DNA of 64,000 nt from Nitrobacter sp051912485 (GTDB lineage Bacteria > Pseudomonadota > Alphaproteobacteria > Rhizobiales > Xanthobacteraceae), in assembly GCF_051912485.1 (NCBI RefSeq), contig NZ_CP196822.1, forward strand, positions 62,001 to 126,000, written 5' to 3'. Below the pieces are notes generated by a model. The model was not told where the DNA came from. It worked only from the letters and a program-made list of their open reading frames with translations, and ran no database searches. Positions 43,222 through 52,085 of this stretch are shown piece after piece (position 1 is the first letter of the stretch; each line of letters opens with the position of its first letter). Both the position numbers and the translations under genes were made by a program.

Positions 43222-43291
43222 GTGTCCTTTCGAATCCGAAGTTCGCTACGGAAGGTGTTGCACAATGAGGCGAACTTCGGATTCGGGACAC
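43222..43291. repeat. large inverted repeat abutting the lysA start
   Basis: Left arm (43222-43246) and right arm (43270-43291) are inverted copies of GTGTCCCGAATCCGAAGTTC-GC; the left arm has three additional T residues. The right arm ends seven bases before the lysA ATG. Confidence 0.85.
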
Positions 43292-43298
43292 TAGTTCC

Positions 43299-44564
43299 AT
43301 GCGCCACTTTGATTACCGCGACGGCGTGCTCCATGCCGAGGGCGTCAATCTTTCGACGCTGGCCGAGGCCGTCGGCACGCCGTTCTATTGTTATTCGACC
43401 GCGACGCTGGAGCGGCACTACCGCGTGTTTGCCGACGCCTTCGCAGGCGTCGACCATCTGATCTGCTACGCGATGAAGGCCAACTCCAATCAGTCGGTGC
43501 TGCGGACGCTGGCGAAGCTCGGGGCCGGCGCGGACGTGGTGTCCGGCGGCGAACTGAAGCGCGCGCTGGCGGCCGGAATTCCGGCGAGCAAGATCTTGTT
43601 CTCGGGCGTCGGCAAAACCGAAGCCGAATTGCGCGCGGCGCTGGCTGCGGAGGTTCTCTGCATCAACGTGGAATCCGAGCCCGAACTCGACCTGCTGTCG
43701 AGGCTTGCGTCTGAAACCGGGTGCAAGGCGCGCATCTCGATCCGCGTCAATCCCGACGTCGATTCCAAAACGCACGCCAAGATTTCGACCGGCAAGTCGG
43801 AGAACAAGTTCGGCATCCCGATCGCGCAAGCGCGCGCGGTCTATGCCCGCGCGGCAAAGCTGCCAGGCATCGCGATCACCGGCGTCGACATGCACATCGG
43901 CAGCCAGATCACCGATCTCGGCCCGATGGAGGCGGCGTTCCGACTGCTGACGGATTTTGTCACAACGCTGCGTGCCGACGGCCATTCTATCTCGCATGTC
44001 GATTTCGGCGGCGGCCTCGGCATTCCCTATTACGAGGACCGTGCGGCGCCGCCGGAGCCGCTCGCCTATGCCGAAATGGTCAAGCGTGTGACGCGCAATC
44101 TGGGCTGCACGCTGATGTTCGAGCCGGGTCGCATGATCGTCGGCAACGCCGGCATTCTGGTGACGCGCGTGATCTACGTGAAGCGCGGCGACGCGCGGAA
44201 TTTCGTCATCATTGACGCCGCCATGAATGATCTGATCCGTCCGACACTGTATGAGGCCTATCACCAGATCATGCCGGTGCGCGCGGCATCCAAGGATGCC
44301 CCTGTGATGGTTGCTGACGTCGTCGGCCCGGTCTGCGAGACCGGTGATTATCTGGCGCTCGAGCGCAATCTGCCGGAGCCGCAAGCCGGCGATCTTCTCG
44401 CGATCATGACTGCGGGCGCCTACGGCGCGGTGCAATCCGGGACCTACAACACGCGCGCGTTGATCCCCGAGGTGCTGGTCAAGGGCGACCGGTATGCGGT
44501 GGTCCGCCCGCGTATCGAGGTCGAGCAACTCATTGCGATGGATGTGTCCGCGCCATGGCTGTGA
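43299..44564 (+). CDS. lysA: diaminopimelate decarboxylase
   Basis: A 421-residue PLP enzyme that makes lysine from meso-diaminopimelate. The PLP lysine is in CYAMKANSNQSVL near residue 59, the PLP-phosphate loop in VDFGGGLGIPYYED and EPGRMIVGNAG, and the active-site cysteine in VGPVCETGDYLA. The start MRHFDYRDGVLHAEGV is conventional. No ribosome-binding sequence is seen because the base run before the ATG is the end of an inverted repeat. Confidence 0.95.
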   Translation: MRHFDYRDGVLHAEGVNLSTLAEAVGTPFYCYSTATLERHYRVFADAFAGVDHLICYAMKANSNQSVLRTLAKLGAGADVVSGGELKRALAAGIPASKILFSGVGKTEAELRAALAAEVLCINVESEPELDLLSRLASETGCKARISIRVNPDVDSKTHAKISTGKSENKFGIPIAQARAVYARAAKLPGIAITGVDMHIGSQITDLGPMEAAFRLLTDFVTTLRADGHSISHVDFGGGLGIPYYEDRAAPPEPLAYAEMVKRVTRNLGCTLMFEPGRMIVGNAGILVTRVIYVKRGDARNFVIIDAAMNDLIRPTLYEAYHQIMPVRAASKDAPVMVADVVGPVCETGDYLALERNLPEPQAGDLLAIMTAGAYGAVQSGTYNTRALIPEVLVKGDRYAVVRPRIEVEQLIAMDVSAPWL

Positions 44565-44880
44565 TCGCGGCCTCCCGGTCCGGCGTCATCGTCAACAGTG
44601 GCCGGTGCGCTGCACCATGCAGGCACTTTCCGAAGGCGTTGTGAAGCTGCGGCAAGCCGGTTTTGGCGCAAGAAGAAGGCCAACGGACGCCTGTCAAAGT
44701 TCGCATTCGCAGTGCAAAATCCGGCAGCATCAGGCATTGGGCTGAACCGTTGCACGACAAACATCTATTTGATATGGGTGTGGCCGCCGCTCCCCTTAGG
44801 CACGCAAAACGGGCTAGAGTGGGGCTGTTCCAAGATCGATGAGCCGGGGGGTGCCGCTGCCATCGACCTTTTCAATTCGT
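44565..44880. other. intergenic region, nothing recognised
   Basis: About 315 bases between lysA and the stem-loop at 44881. No open frame with good coding character, and no repeat matching the other families. Confidence 0.4.
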
Positions 44881-44903
44881 CCGGGGTATCCCGGGTTTTT
44901 TTT
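44881..44903 (+). terminator. stem-loop terminator upstream of cycM
   Basis: Stem CCGGG(G) / (T)CCCGG with a two- to four-base loop, followed by G and eight T residues. It lies 52 bases before the cycM start and 317 bases after lysA. It could end the lysA transcript or act as an attenuator before cycM. Confidence 0.7.
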
Positions 44904-44954
44904 GGCTCCTCTACCGCTGGGAGTACTTCAGTAATGACCTCTGGGAGTGATACA

Positions 44955-45485
44955 GTGCATTCAAACCGGACCAACGCTATTCTCGGCGCGCTGCTGGGAA
45001 CATTGTTGTTTGTGCAAACGGTACGCATCATCGACGAGTCGTTCAGCGGGCCAGAGAAACCGCACGCTGAAGCCGCCCATAAAACCGCCGCCACGGAAGC
45101 TGCCGCCAAGCCGGCGGCCACTGACCCGGCGGCGTTCAACAAGTTGCTTGCCAGCGCCTCCGCCGAGCGCGGTGCCGGGCTCGTCAAGCAGTGCCAGATT
45201 TGCCACAACACCGAGGAAGGCAAAGGCCCCAAGATCGGTCCTGACCTCTACGGCGTTGTCGATCGGCCGGTTGCTTCGATAGCCGGCTTTAACTACTCGG
45301 CTGCCTTGAAGGCTAAGGGCGGCAAGTGGACTTTCGCCGAGCTCGACAAATGGATCGAAGATCCGCGTGCCTACGTTAAGGGCACATCCATGAGCTTCGC
45401 CGGCTTGAAGAGCGAGAGCAAGCGCGCTGACTTGGTTGCCTATCTCAATACGCTCTCCAAGAGCCCCGCGCCGCTGCCGAAGTAA
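44955..45485 (+). CDS. cycM: membrane-anchored cytochrome c, CycM type
   Basis: A 176-residue class I cytochrome with an uncleaved N-terminal anchor (TNAILGALLGTLLFVQTVRI), an Ala/Pro linker and a periplasmic haem domain. The haem motif is C80-QI-C83-H84, and the methionine ligand is in GTSMSFAGLK. CycM of B. japonicum links the bc1 complex to the aa3 oxidase. The GTG at 44955 has GGGAG seven bases upstream and gives the usual short N-terminus; the ATG at 44934 is an alternative. It stands alone, 9 kb before the cox operon. Confidence 0.9.
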   Translation: MHSNRTNAILGALLGTLLFVQTVRIIDESFSGPEKPHAEAAHKTAATEAAAKPAATDPAAFNKLLASASAERGAGLVKQCQICHNTEEGKGPKIGPDLYGVVDRPVASIAGFNYSAALKAKGGKWTFAELDKWIEDPRAYVKGTSMSFAGLKSESKRADLVAYLNTLSKSPAPLPK

Positions 45486-46057
45486 GCAATCCATCGGCCT
45501 CCGAACGGAAGCCAGTGGTTTGACAGCAAGAACGGCTAACGGCTTGCTGAATTTGAGTATGTCCGACCCCTGGCGCTCGCGAGCATCTCGCTCGCGTTTG
45601 CCGCCACGGGGCAGGGCATTAAGCATGGCCAGCCAGAAAGATAGCGGGTGGCCTGCGGGCATAGGCCATTTCTGGCTACCAGCGCCCCATAACTATCCCA
45701 TAGCCGGATACCCGGAAGCCGTCGCCGCCTTCATGGAAATCGCGAGCCGACGGCATCGGCGGCCTTCCAACATCGCTGACAAAACTTCCGCGGCCTAGTT
45801 TGCCTGCTTGTTTTGTTGCGTCGCAAGAGGGGCCCGTGGGAGTTGTTTTCCAAGAGAGCCGCATTGTTATTCCGGCGCAGCCGCTTCGGCCGTGTGCTGC
45901 CGTAGGCTTGGGTTTGATCCACAGGCGGACACATAGCTTCGCGGCGGTGCTGTCGCTGGCAGGGCGGAGTTTCTGCCAATAGCTCCGCACAGGCCGATGC
46001 GTTAGCCGCGTACGACAGTCAAAACTGAACTTGATCCGACCGGGTTGACGCGCCGCA
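45486..46057. other. intergenic region, nothing recognised
   Basis: About 570 bases with several short open frames but no clear ribosome sites or familiar protein features. It marks the start of a gene-poor stretch running to about 54.6 kb. Confidence 0.4.
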
Positions 46058-46465
46058 TCACCACATGTTGAGCACGGTGCGCGCCTCGTCCGACATGCGG
46101 CTGGGATCCCACGCCGGCTCCCAGACGATGGCTACCTTGGCATCGCGCACGCCGGACACACTCGTGACCGCGTGCTTTATCTGGCCAGGCAGCTCCGCTG
46201 CGGACGGACAAGCCGGCGACGTCAGCGTCATCTCGATGTTGACCATGCGATCGTCATCGATGACGATTTTATAAATCAGACCAAGCTCGTAGAGGTCGGC
46301 CGGAATTTCCGGATCATAGACGGTCTTGAGCGCACCGATGATGTCCTCTCCCATGCGCGCCATTTCGTCCGCCGGGACGCTCGATGGCCGATCCGTCGTG
46401 TCGACGGCGTCATCATCAACCGGGGAAACGCTCTCTGTTCCAGCTAGGTTCGCCTCGTCCATCAT
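46058..46465 (-). CDS. sufT: SufT-type iron-sulfur assembly protein (DUF59/MIP18)
   Basis: A 135-residue protein with an acidic N-terminus and a MIP18/DUF59 domain from about residue 38. IIGALKTVYDPEIPADLYEL and MTLTSPACPSAAELPGQI are the conserved motifs; the cysteine in the second is invariant. Family members aid maturation of iron-sulfur proteins and usually end a suf operon, but here the gene is alone. GGAG lies seven bases before the first of two adjacent ATG codons. Confidence 0.87.
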   Translation of the reverse strand: MMDEANLAGTESVSPVDDDAVDTTDRPSSVPADEMARMGEDIIGALKTVYDPEIPADLYELGLIYKIVIDDDRMVNIEMTLTSPACPSAAELPGQIKHAVTSVSGVRDAKVAIVWEPAWDPSRMSDEARTVLNMW

Positions 46466-47166
46466 ACCAATACTCCTGCGCCTTGGCGAACGACCCGCAT
46501 CAAGCCTTAGCCTGCGTGGTCCACATTAGGTGCCGATTCGGATTTGTCTTCCGCTCGAACGTCTCAAAGCGTTCGCCAATGCAGCCTTCAGCTTTAGGCG
46601 GCGTGCTTACTCTACATAGCGCAGTTGCAAGCCTTCTCCAAGCGGCAACAAGAGGCGCTTGATGGCGGCGTCGCAGGCGCTCGACCCCGGAGCTCAGCCG
46701 CCCCGCACGGCCATGAACAAAGCGGGTGTGCGGAAAAAGCCTCGCTCAGCCCGTCCGCTAGCGCCGGACTGCCTGCTCACCTGCGGGATAATCGGTGCCC
46801 GGATATAGAAGTTCCCGCAGGCGGTCGGGACCGTCTGTGGATATAAGACTTCCCGATTGGAGCAATTCTAGCGACTTTCAGACGTCAGCAGAAGAGGCGT
46901 AGCAGAGCAAATAGCTCGGTTGCCGTAGGTTATGGCCGCCGATTTCAAGGTGGATTTGTCACTTGCGTCACCAGGTATCTGTCTGGATTGGAGTTGACGC
47001 GAACGTCATTGCCGTGGTAGATTCTGATCATACCAATTTAGCATGGTTGGACGTTGGACTAAGATACGCAACCGCCTATCGTGAGTGAGAAATCGGCGGA
47101 ACGAGTTCGCATCGCGGGTATTGTTATTGATGTGGGGATGCGTGGTCCCAACCAGAGGAGCCCTTC
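46466..47166. other. 700-bp intergenic region with a short direct repeat
   Basis: No convincing gene. Two similar 17-base words, GGATATAGAAGTTCCCG (46801-46817) and GGATATAAGACTTCCCG (46839-46855), are 38 bases apart. The end of the region should hold the promoter of the 47167 gene. Confidence 0.4.
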
Positions 47167-47913
47167 ATGTGCGACTACAGTCTGCATCACGTAGCTTCGC
47201 GGCCTGCCAAGGTCGCCGACAAGCTGGTTACGATGGAGCTTGCGAAATCAAACGTGCGCGGCTTTGCCGCCGTTGGTGAGCTTGGCCCCAAGCTTGTAAT
47301 TCATGATAGCCCGCCCGAACTGGCGGTCTGTTTGCTGCCTGGAACGGAACTCGCCTTTGACGAGAATGTTCAGTACGACTGCCCCCGCAGTTTTCTTGGC
47401 ATAAAGTTCTCCGGCAAGGCCCGTGTTGATCACAAGGTCGCGAGCTTCCGGAAAGTCGATGTGGATAATCCGCACGTTCAGCACGACGCGTTGGAGTTCC
47501 CGAATGGGCAGGTTCTAAAGATTACGCAGCTTGTCAGCGGGCAAACCGCTACGGTACTGCAGCTGCCCGTCAACGCCCAGCAGGATGATCATGATCATCC
47601 GCATGTTGGACATAGACGCGCTTCTCGACTTGCTCTGAACCGGTCTCCGACTAAGCAAGGAATGTTTGTGCCGAACCAGGGTGCGGTGATGTTGTGGGAT
47701 ACGTTCCGCGGCACGGCTGTTGACCTTTCCATGGCATTAGCAGAGTCGTTCCAGCGTTTCACCGCTCCCAAGCAGCCTTCGATTCTTGAAGGTGAAATGG
47801 CAGCCGGCGTTGGCGCCGAGGTAAGCTTCCAGAACGGCGTGCCCACGGTGAAGACGCCTGCGGCTCAAAAGCCAGAGAAGCAAGTTAAGACCAGGTCTGC
47901 CTCTGCTGCCTAG
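47167..47913 (+). CDS. conserved MCDYSL protein with unusual C-terminal extension
   Basis: A 248-residue protein. Residues 1-135 (MCDYSLHHVASRPAKVADKL ... VQHDALEFPNGQVLKITQL) resemble a small conserved protein of unknown role that I recall from Bradyrhizobium. The remaining 110 residues begin with a histidine/aspartate patch (QQDDHDHPHVGH) and continue with a segment unlike that family, ending in a Lys/Ala tail. GAGGAG lies seven bases before the ATG. The second half could be a fusion or a lineage-specific addition. Nothing points to a location other than the cytoplasm. Confidence 0.68.
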   Translation: MCDYSLHHVASRPAKVADKLVTMELAKSNVRGFAAVGELGPKLVIHDSPPELAVCLLPGTELAFDENVQYDCPRSFLGIKFSGKARVDHKVASFRKVDVDNPHVQHDALEFPNGQVLKITQLVSGQTATVLQLPVNAQQDDHDHPHVGHRRASRLALNRSPTKQGMFVPNQGAVMLWDTFRGTAVDLSMALAESFQRFTAPKQPSILEGEMAAGVGAEVSFQNGVPTVKTPAAQKPEKQVKTRSASAA

Positions 47914-48825
47914 CTTGCGCTAAGCTGGTTACGTCAACGACCGCGGTAAAACGCGCTAGATCTTGGAAACAAGGATAGCGTGTGCCGCGGTCGACGTTTG
48001 TCTGGTTGTCAGAGCACGCAGCCAAAGGCGTTAACCGCGCAATAACCCATTAAGGCAGGATTGTCCGGTCGCGATGAGTTCGCGCGCCAGAGCACTTCCC
48101 CGTCGAGCTCAAAAATAATTCGGGGCATCGACGCGTCAGGATCCGGTGCCATTTTTTGCCGAGTTTCGCTTCCGCGCCTAGGGTTCGTGGCCCGCTTCAT
48201 CGATCGGTCGGTCAGTCGACACAACGTGCCGTATCGCCCATGGGTGGTTTTACGGCTGGGTGCTTGCCTTCGACGAAAGGCTCGGGAGGCAGAATTTCAG
48301 TTGCTCGGTATTCCGCTTTCACAGACCCGCTCGGTAAAACCGGAAAAGGTGGCGATAAACCGCTTCAACGCTGTGCGGCGCGCCGCGGTCACCTGCGCGA
48401 AGAGCGTCGCCTCGCCATACCGGCAGTCTCGTGCAGACTCATGATCCCAACTCACTGCGCGCGCGACATGCTGATATTCAATCAATTTCGTCCGCGTCTG
48501 AAGCGTGCGTCGCATCGTTTATCGCAGCGACAACGGAGAATCGAAAACAGGCGAGGCCACCATTTAGTATTGATTGTTTGCCGCGCTGCGAAGACAAACG
48601 AGGTGCAGCATGACGCCCTCCGGCAACGGCGCATGCCATGGACGTGAGCAAGTCTCGCCGATTGAAGAACTGACGGAATTCTGTCTGTCTCTGTGCTGGC
48701 TGGCCTCATGTGCAATGAAGAATATTCGGCGCGCAAATGGAGTTGAAGCGAAACCCGAGGACGCATAGTATAGCGAAGTCACTGCTTGACTTCGATAACA
48801 TCAACATCCGGGACAACGCCCTAGA
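47914..48825. other. 900-bp region with only doubtful small ORFs
   Basis: Two short frames could be real but are weak: 48009-48152 minus (47 residues, MAPDPDASMPRIIFELDGEV...) and 48610-48768 plus (about 52 residues ending GVEAKPEDA). Neither has a strong ribosome site. The rest holds nothing I can name. Confidence 0.35.
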
Positions 48826-49023
48826 ATGCATGCTCTACTGAGAATCGTCGGAGTTATCACCTTGGTTGCCGGACTCGGCTTCATGGGACAGGGCTTCCGC
48901 TTTTACAGCTTTCCCGCCGATAGTGTCCTGGTCAGGCATACAGAATGGGTCTACTACGGCGCCGCGATGGCCGTAGTCGGGTTTTTGCTTATCATCTTTT
49001 CACGGCCCTCCGAGGAGCCGTAG
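48826..49023 (+). CDS. small two-helix membrane protein
   Basis: A 65-residue protein with hydrophobic helices at about 3-22 and 40-58, joined by GFRFYSFPADSVLVRHTEWV, and a short charged tail. The pattern of conserved-looking glycine and tyrosine residues suggests a genuine conserved gene. No function is known. Confidence 0.62.
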   Translation: MHALLRIVGVITLVAGLGFMGQGFRFYSFPADSVLVRHTEWVYYGAAMAVVGFLLIIFSRPSEEP

Positions 49024-49526
49024 AGTCGGGATATCACGCGGCTAGGTCGATGGCATTTGTCATCGACCGTCTGGCAATTTTCCCGCTGTCGTTGCTATAG
49101 CGGCTGTCCGTCCTAGGAACGGGTGGGACGTTGTGGCTGGCATGCAGCCTCCCCGGAACCCCCGGGTGGTCATCCATGCGGATGCCGGAACGCCTACTGT
49201 CATCCTGATGGTGAAGCTTCCTGAGAATGGCTGAACGGTTGCGGCTGTGGCGTGCGCACGGCGCTGATAGCTATTCCGTACCTGTGTAATCTGCTCGGGC
49301 GACCATCCGCCTGCGAGCCGCTCGATATGACGCGACGGCTCGTAAGCTCCCGTCTCGTTCCATGCGCGAGCGGCCATTGGCGCACAATTTCGCATCGATC
49401 GTCCAGGGAAGCTGCGCGTAACTCCGCGCTTGGCGGCCCCGCGGGAAGTGTCGCACTTCGTTTGTGAACTCTCAGGCTGTACTGGTTCGGAAAACAGCAG
49501 CGCTTCATCGGCAGGAGGGCTGCCGA
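49024..49526. other. intergenic region, possible decayed sequence
   Basis: About 500 bases with overlapping short frames on both strands. A minus-strand frame (49060-49395) contains GGWSPEQITQ, which is reminiscent of a piece of IS30-type transposases, but the rest of that frame does not support this. Confidence 0.3.
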
Positions 49527-49562
49527 CGTGGTCGTGGGCATGACGCCGACGACCACGCTTTT
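49527..49562 (+). terminator. stem-loop with short T-run
   Basis: Perfect 9-bp stem CGTGGTCGT / ACGACCACG with a 13-base loop, followed by CTTTTC. It lies 44 bases beyond the stop of the minus-strand CobW gene but points the other way. Confidence 0.5.
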
Positions 49563-49605
49563 CGCAGCGAGCGGATTGCTTGGCAGACTACGAGTATCGC
49601 TTGGA

Positions 49606-50673
49606 TCAGGCGATACAACTCTGGAACCCTTCGGCGATCTTCTCTTCCGGCAGCTTGCGGCCGATGAAGACCATGCGGCTTTCGCGCTTTTCGTCCTCTT
49701 TCCAGGGCCGTTGATGATCGCCGTCGAGAATCATATGAACGCCCTGAAATACAAAGCGCCGATCCTCGTCCTTGAAAGAAAGAATGCCCTTGCTTCGCAA
49801 AATGTTCGGACCCTCGACCTGCACCAGATCCTCGACCCAGGCAAAAAATTTATCCGCGTCCAGCGGCTTGTCGGTCCTGAACGAAAGCGATTGCATCTCC
49901 TCGTCGTGGTAGTGCTTGAGGCCGCCTTCGTGGTCCGCGTGCTTGTGATCATGATCATGGTCATGATCGTGATGGTCGTGATCGTGATCGTGGTCATGGC
50001 CGTGATCGTGGCCATGGCTGTGGTCCTTGGCCTCAAGGAACGCCGGTTCGAAATCGAGGATGCGGTCGAGATCGAAGGCATTTCGTCCCAGAATCTCGTT
50101 GAGCGGAATCTGCGCCCGTTGGGTTCTGTGCAGCTTGGCGTAAGGATTGATGCCGCGGATGCGCGCTTCGACGTCGTTGAGCTCGGCGGCCGACACAAGA
50201 TCGGTCTTGTTGATCAGGATCACGTCGGCGAAAGCGATCTGGTTCTTGGCTTCCGGCGCGTCCTTGAGCCTGTCTTTGAGCCACTTGGCGTCGGCGACGG
50301 TGACGACCGCGTCGAGCTTGGTCTGCTTCCCGACATTCTCGTCGACGAAGAAGGTCTGCGCCACCGGCGCCGGATCGGCGAGGCCTGTGGTCTCGACGAT
50401 GATGGCGTCGAACTTGCCCTTCTTTTTCATCAGGTCTGAGAGAATGCGCATAAGATCGCCGCGGACGGTGCAGCAGATGCACCCGTTATTCATCTCGAAC
50501 ACTTCCTCGTCTGCGCCCACGACAAGATCGTTATCGATGCCGATCTCACCGAACTCGTTGACGATGACGGCGTATTTCTTGCCGTGCTCCTCCGAGAGAA
50601 TGCGGTTGAGCAGTGTGGTCTTGCCGGCGCCGAGATAGCCGGTCAGCACGGTGACCGGGATTTTATCAGTCAT
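49606..50673 (-). CDS. CobW/COG0523-family metal-trafficking GTPase
   Basis: A 355-residue G3E GTPase. Walker A is LTGYLGAGKTTLLNRIL, the metal motif is GCICC (C65, C67, C68), and switch and base motifs ETTGLADPAPV and NKTDLV follow. A histidine/aspartate-rich arm of about 35 residues (repeats of HDHDHD) lies between the two domains. Relatives deliver zinc or cobalt to client enzymes. No cobalamin genes adjoin, so a zinc role is favoured. Two unknown small genes lie upstream on the same strand. Confidence 0.87.
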   Translation of the reverse strand: MTDKIPVTVLTGYLGAGKTTLLNRILSEEHGKKYAVIVNEFGEIGIDNDLVVGADEEVFEMNNGCICCTVRGDLMRILSDLMKKKGKFDAIIVETTGLADPAPVAQTFFVDENVGKQTKLDAVVTVADAKWLKDRLKDAPEAKNQIAFADVILINKTDLVSAAELNDVEARIRGINPYAKLHRTQRAQIPLNEILGRNAFDLDRILDFEPAFLEAKDHSHGHDHGHDHDHDHDHHDHDHDHDHKHADHEGGLKHYHDEEMQSLSFRTDKPLDADKFFAWVEDLVQVEGPNILRSKGILSFKDEDRRFVFQGVHMILDGDHQRPWKEDEKRESRMVFIGRKLPEEKIAEGFQSCIA

Positions 50674-50776
50674 TTGGTTCCTCCGCTGGTCCAGCTATAT
50701 AGGCATCCATGCGTTCTGCATCAATTGCCGCGAGGGCTCGTTCCTCGGCGTCGGACTTGCCGGCCGTCCGACCTGA

Positions 50777-51046
50777 TTATCGCTCTGTTTCCTGCTTCGT
50801 CGTGTTCGGCTGGGCCTCATCTGTGTCCCGCGTCAGCAGCCCGCCGCTCAACAATCCGGCAATGAACATGTCCGGGCTGAGCGTTGAAACGTGAATACCC
50901 TCCTGGAACATACGATCCGCAACCGCTTCCATATAGGCATGGTCGCTGAGGTTCTGTTCATTCCAGCTTGACTCGCGCAGACGGGTGATCGCTTCGGCCG
51001 ATGAGGCCGCCTCGATCAGCAGCCCTTGGTTGGTACGGTATCGCAT
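50777..51046 (-). CDS. small protein, unknown
   Basis: An 89-residue soluble, mostly helical protein (SSAEAITRLRESSWNEQNLS, MFQEGIHVSTLSPDMFIAGL). TAAGGAGCGAATACCG precedes the ATG, which supports translation. It is 103 bases upstream of the CobW-family gene on the same strand and could be in its transcript. No family recognised. Confidence 0.6.
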   Translation of the reverse strand: MRYRTNQGLLIEAASSAEAITRLRESSWNEQNLSDHAYMEAVADRMFQEGIHVSTLSPDMFIAGLLSGGLLTRDTDEAQPNTTKQETER

Positions 51047-51437
51047 CGGTATTCGCTCCTTAGGCAGCTATTTCTGCGTCTCTGGCGTTAGCAGGCCGTT
51101 TGTCCCGAGGCCGCGCCCGCCGCGATCGGCGATGACTGGCTTCCCGCTGTTGCTATGAAGAAATTCTGATCCTGTCGACTGAAATATGATTTTCACCGTC
51201 GCCCTGGCGGACCTGGGCGTCCGACGACAGCCGCAACCAAATGGGGGAGATCCTGATCGGCAGGCGCGAAGCGCCGTGCGCCGGCGGTTACGATCCACAA
51301 ATGGCACGGTACGGAATTATGGTAACTATCTTCGCGGCGTTTGCCCGGTTCCCGGGCTTCCAGCATATCCGCAATCTCTCGTCGTCACCGATCTTCAAGC
51401 CGCGATGCGAGAGTGCGCCTTTTCGTACGAACCCAGA
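51047..51437. other. 390-bp region with a possible gene remnant
   Basis: A minus-strand frame ending at 51068 reads EFLHSNSGKPVIADRGGRGL and TNGLLTPETQK with good coding character but no evident start, so it may be the tail of a broken gene. Nothing else is recognised. Confidence 0.35.
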
Positions 51438-51677
51438 TCAATCCGCGAGCACAACCATTTCGCCATCGATGACCTGATACTCGGCAAGAAGCTCCTGACT
51501 GGCTTCCGAATCGACCGTGATTTCCGCGTCAGGAAGGCACTCCTTGACCGCCCGGAGAGCCTCAGCCTGGTCGGCAATGGCGACGAGGATGAACTCGTGG
51601 CGCAATGCACCACTGGCGCCTCTGCCGGGTCTTACCGAGCTAATTTTCCACCCTTTTAGCATGGCTTCGTATGGCAT
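51438..51677 (-). CDS. small protein, unknown
   Basis: A 79-residue soluble protein (MPYEAMLKGWKISSVRPGRG ... FILVAIADQAEALRAVKECL ... EYQVIDGEMVVLAD) with an alpha/beta pattern. GGGAAAG precedes the ATG at 51677. It begins about 400 bases from the divergent STAND NTPase gene. No family recognised. Confidence 0.55.
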   Translation of the reverse strand: MPYEAMLKGWKISSVRPGRGASGALRHEFILVAIADQAEALRAVKECLPDAEITVDSEASQELLAEYQVIDGEMVVLAD

Positions 51678-52085
51678 GGATTCTTTCCCGCGTACATATC
51701 CGATTTGACGATCGTCGCCTGTTCCATACCCGCTATAGCTTCGCTTTTTGGTTTTGAGAATGATGAGTTGACGTGGACCGTAGGAGACGGTTTGGCTCGA
51801 ACATATTGCGTTGCAACATGGCGTGTCGGTGAGAGCGCGAACCCGCGCTGTCGGCTGTCGCGGACTGGAGCTAGCTTCATCGTCCGCGGATGCACTGGCG
51901 ATCACCGAACCCGCCCTCCGATGGAAGCTGCTCATGCGCGAGCGAAGTGCGGTGCATCGCCTTCAGGTTTGTCAGGCTGTCACTTGGAGCGGGCGCATCG
52001 AGCGCGTCGCCGACAACGCCGTTACCCATTGAACCGGAGGTTTCGCGACTGTAAACGTGCGGCCTTCGCCCGAAGAGGTCATCTG
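51678..52085. other. divergent promoter region before the STAND NTPase
   Basis: About 400 bases. The frame of the NTPase stays open upstream to 51705, but that part has poor coding character and no ribosome site. Nothing else is seen. Confidence 0.4.

Noticed and set aside
49060..49395. IS30-type transposase fragment
   Set aside because: Only a short GGWSPEQI resemblance; the remainder of the frame has no transposase features.
49920..50030. tandem repeat / microsatellite of GATCATGATCGTG-type units
   Set aside because: This is the coding sequence of the His/Asp-rich arm of the CobW-type GTPase, not an independent element.
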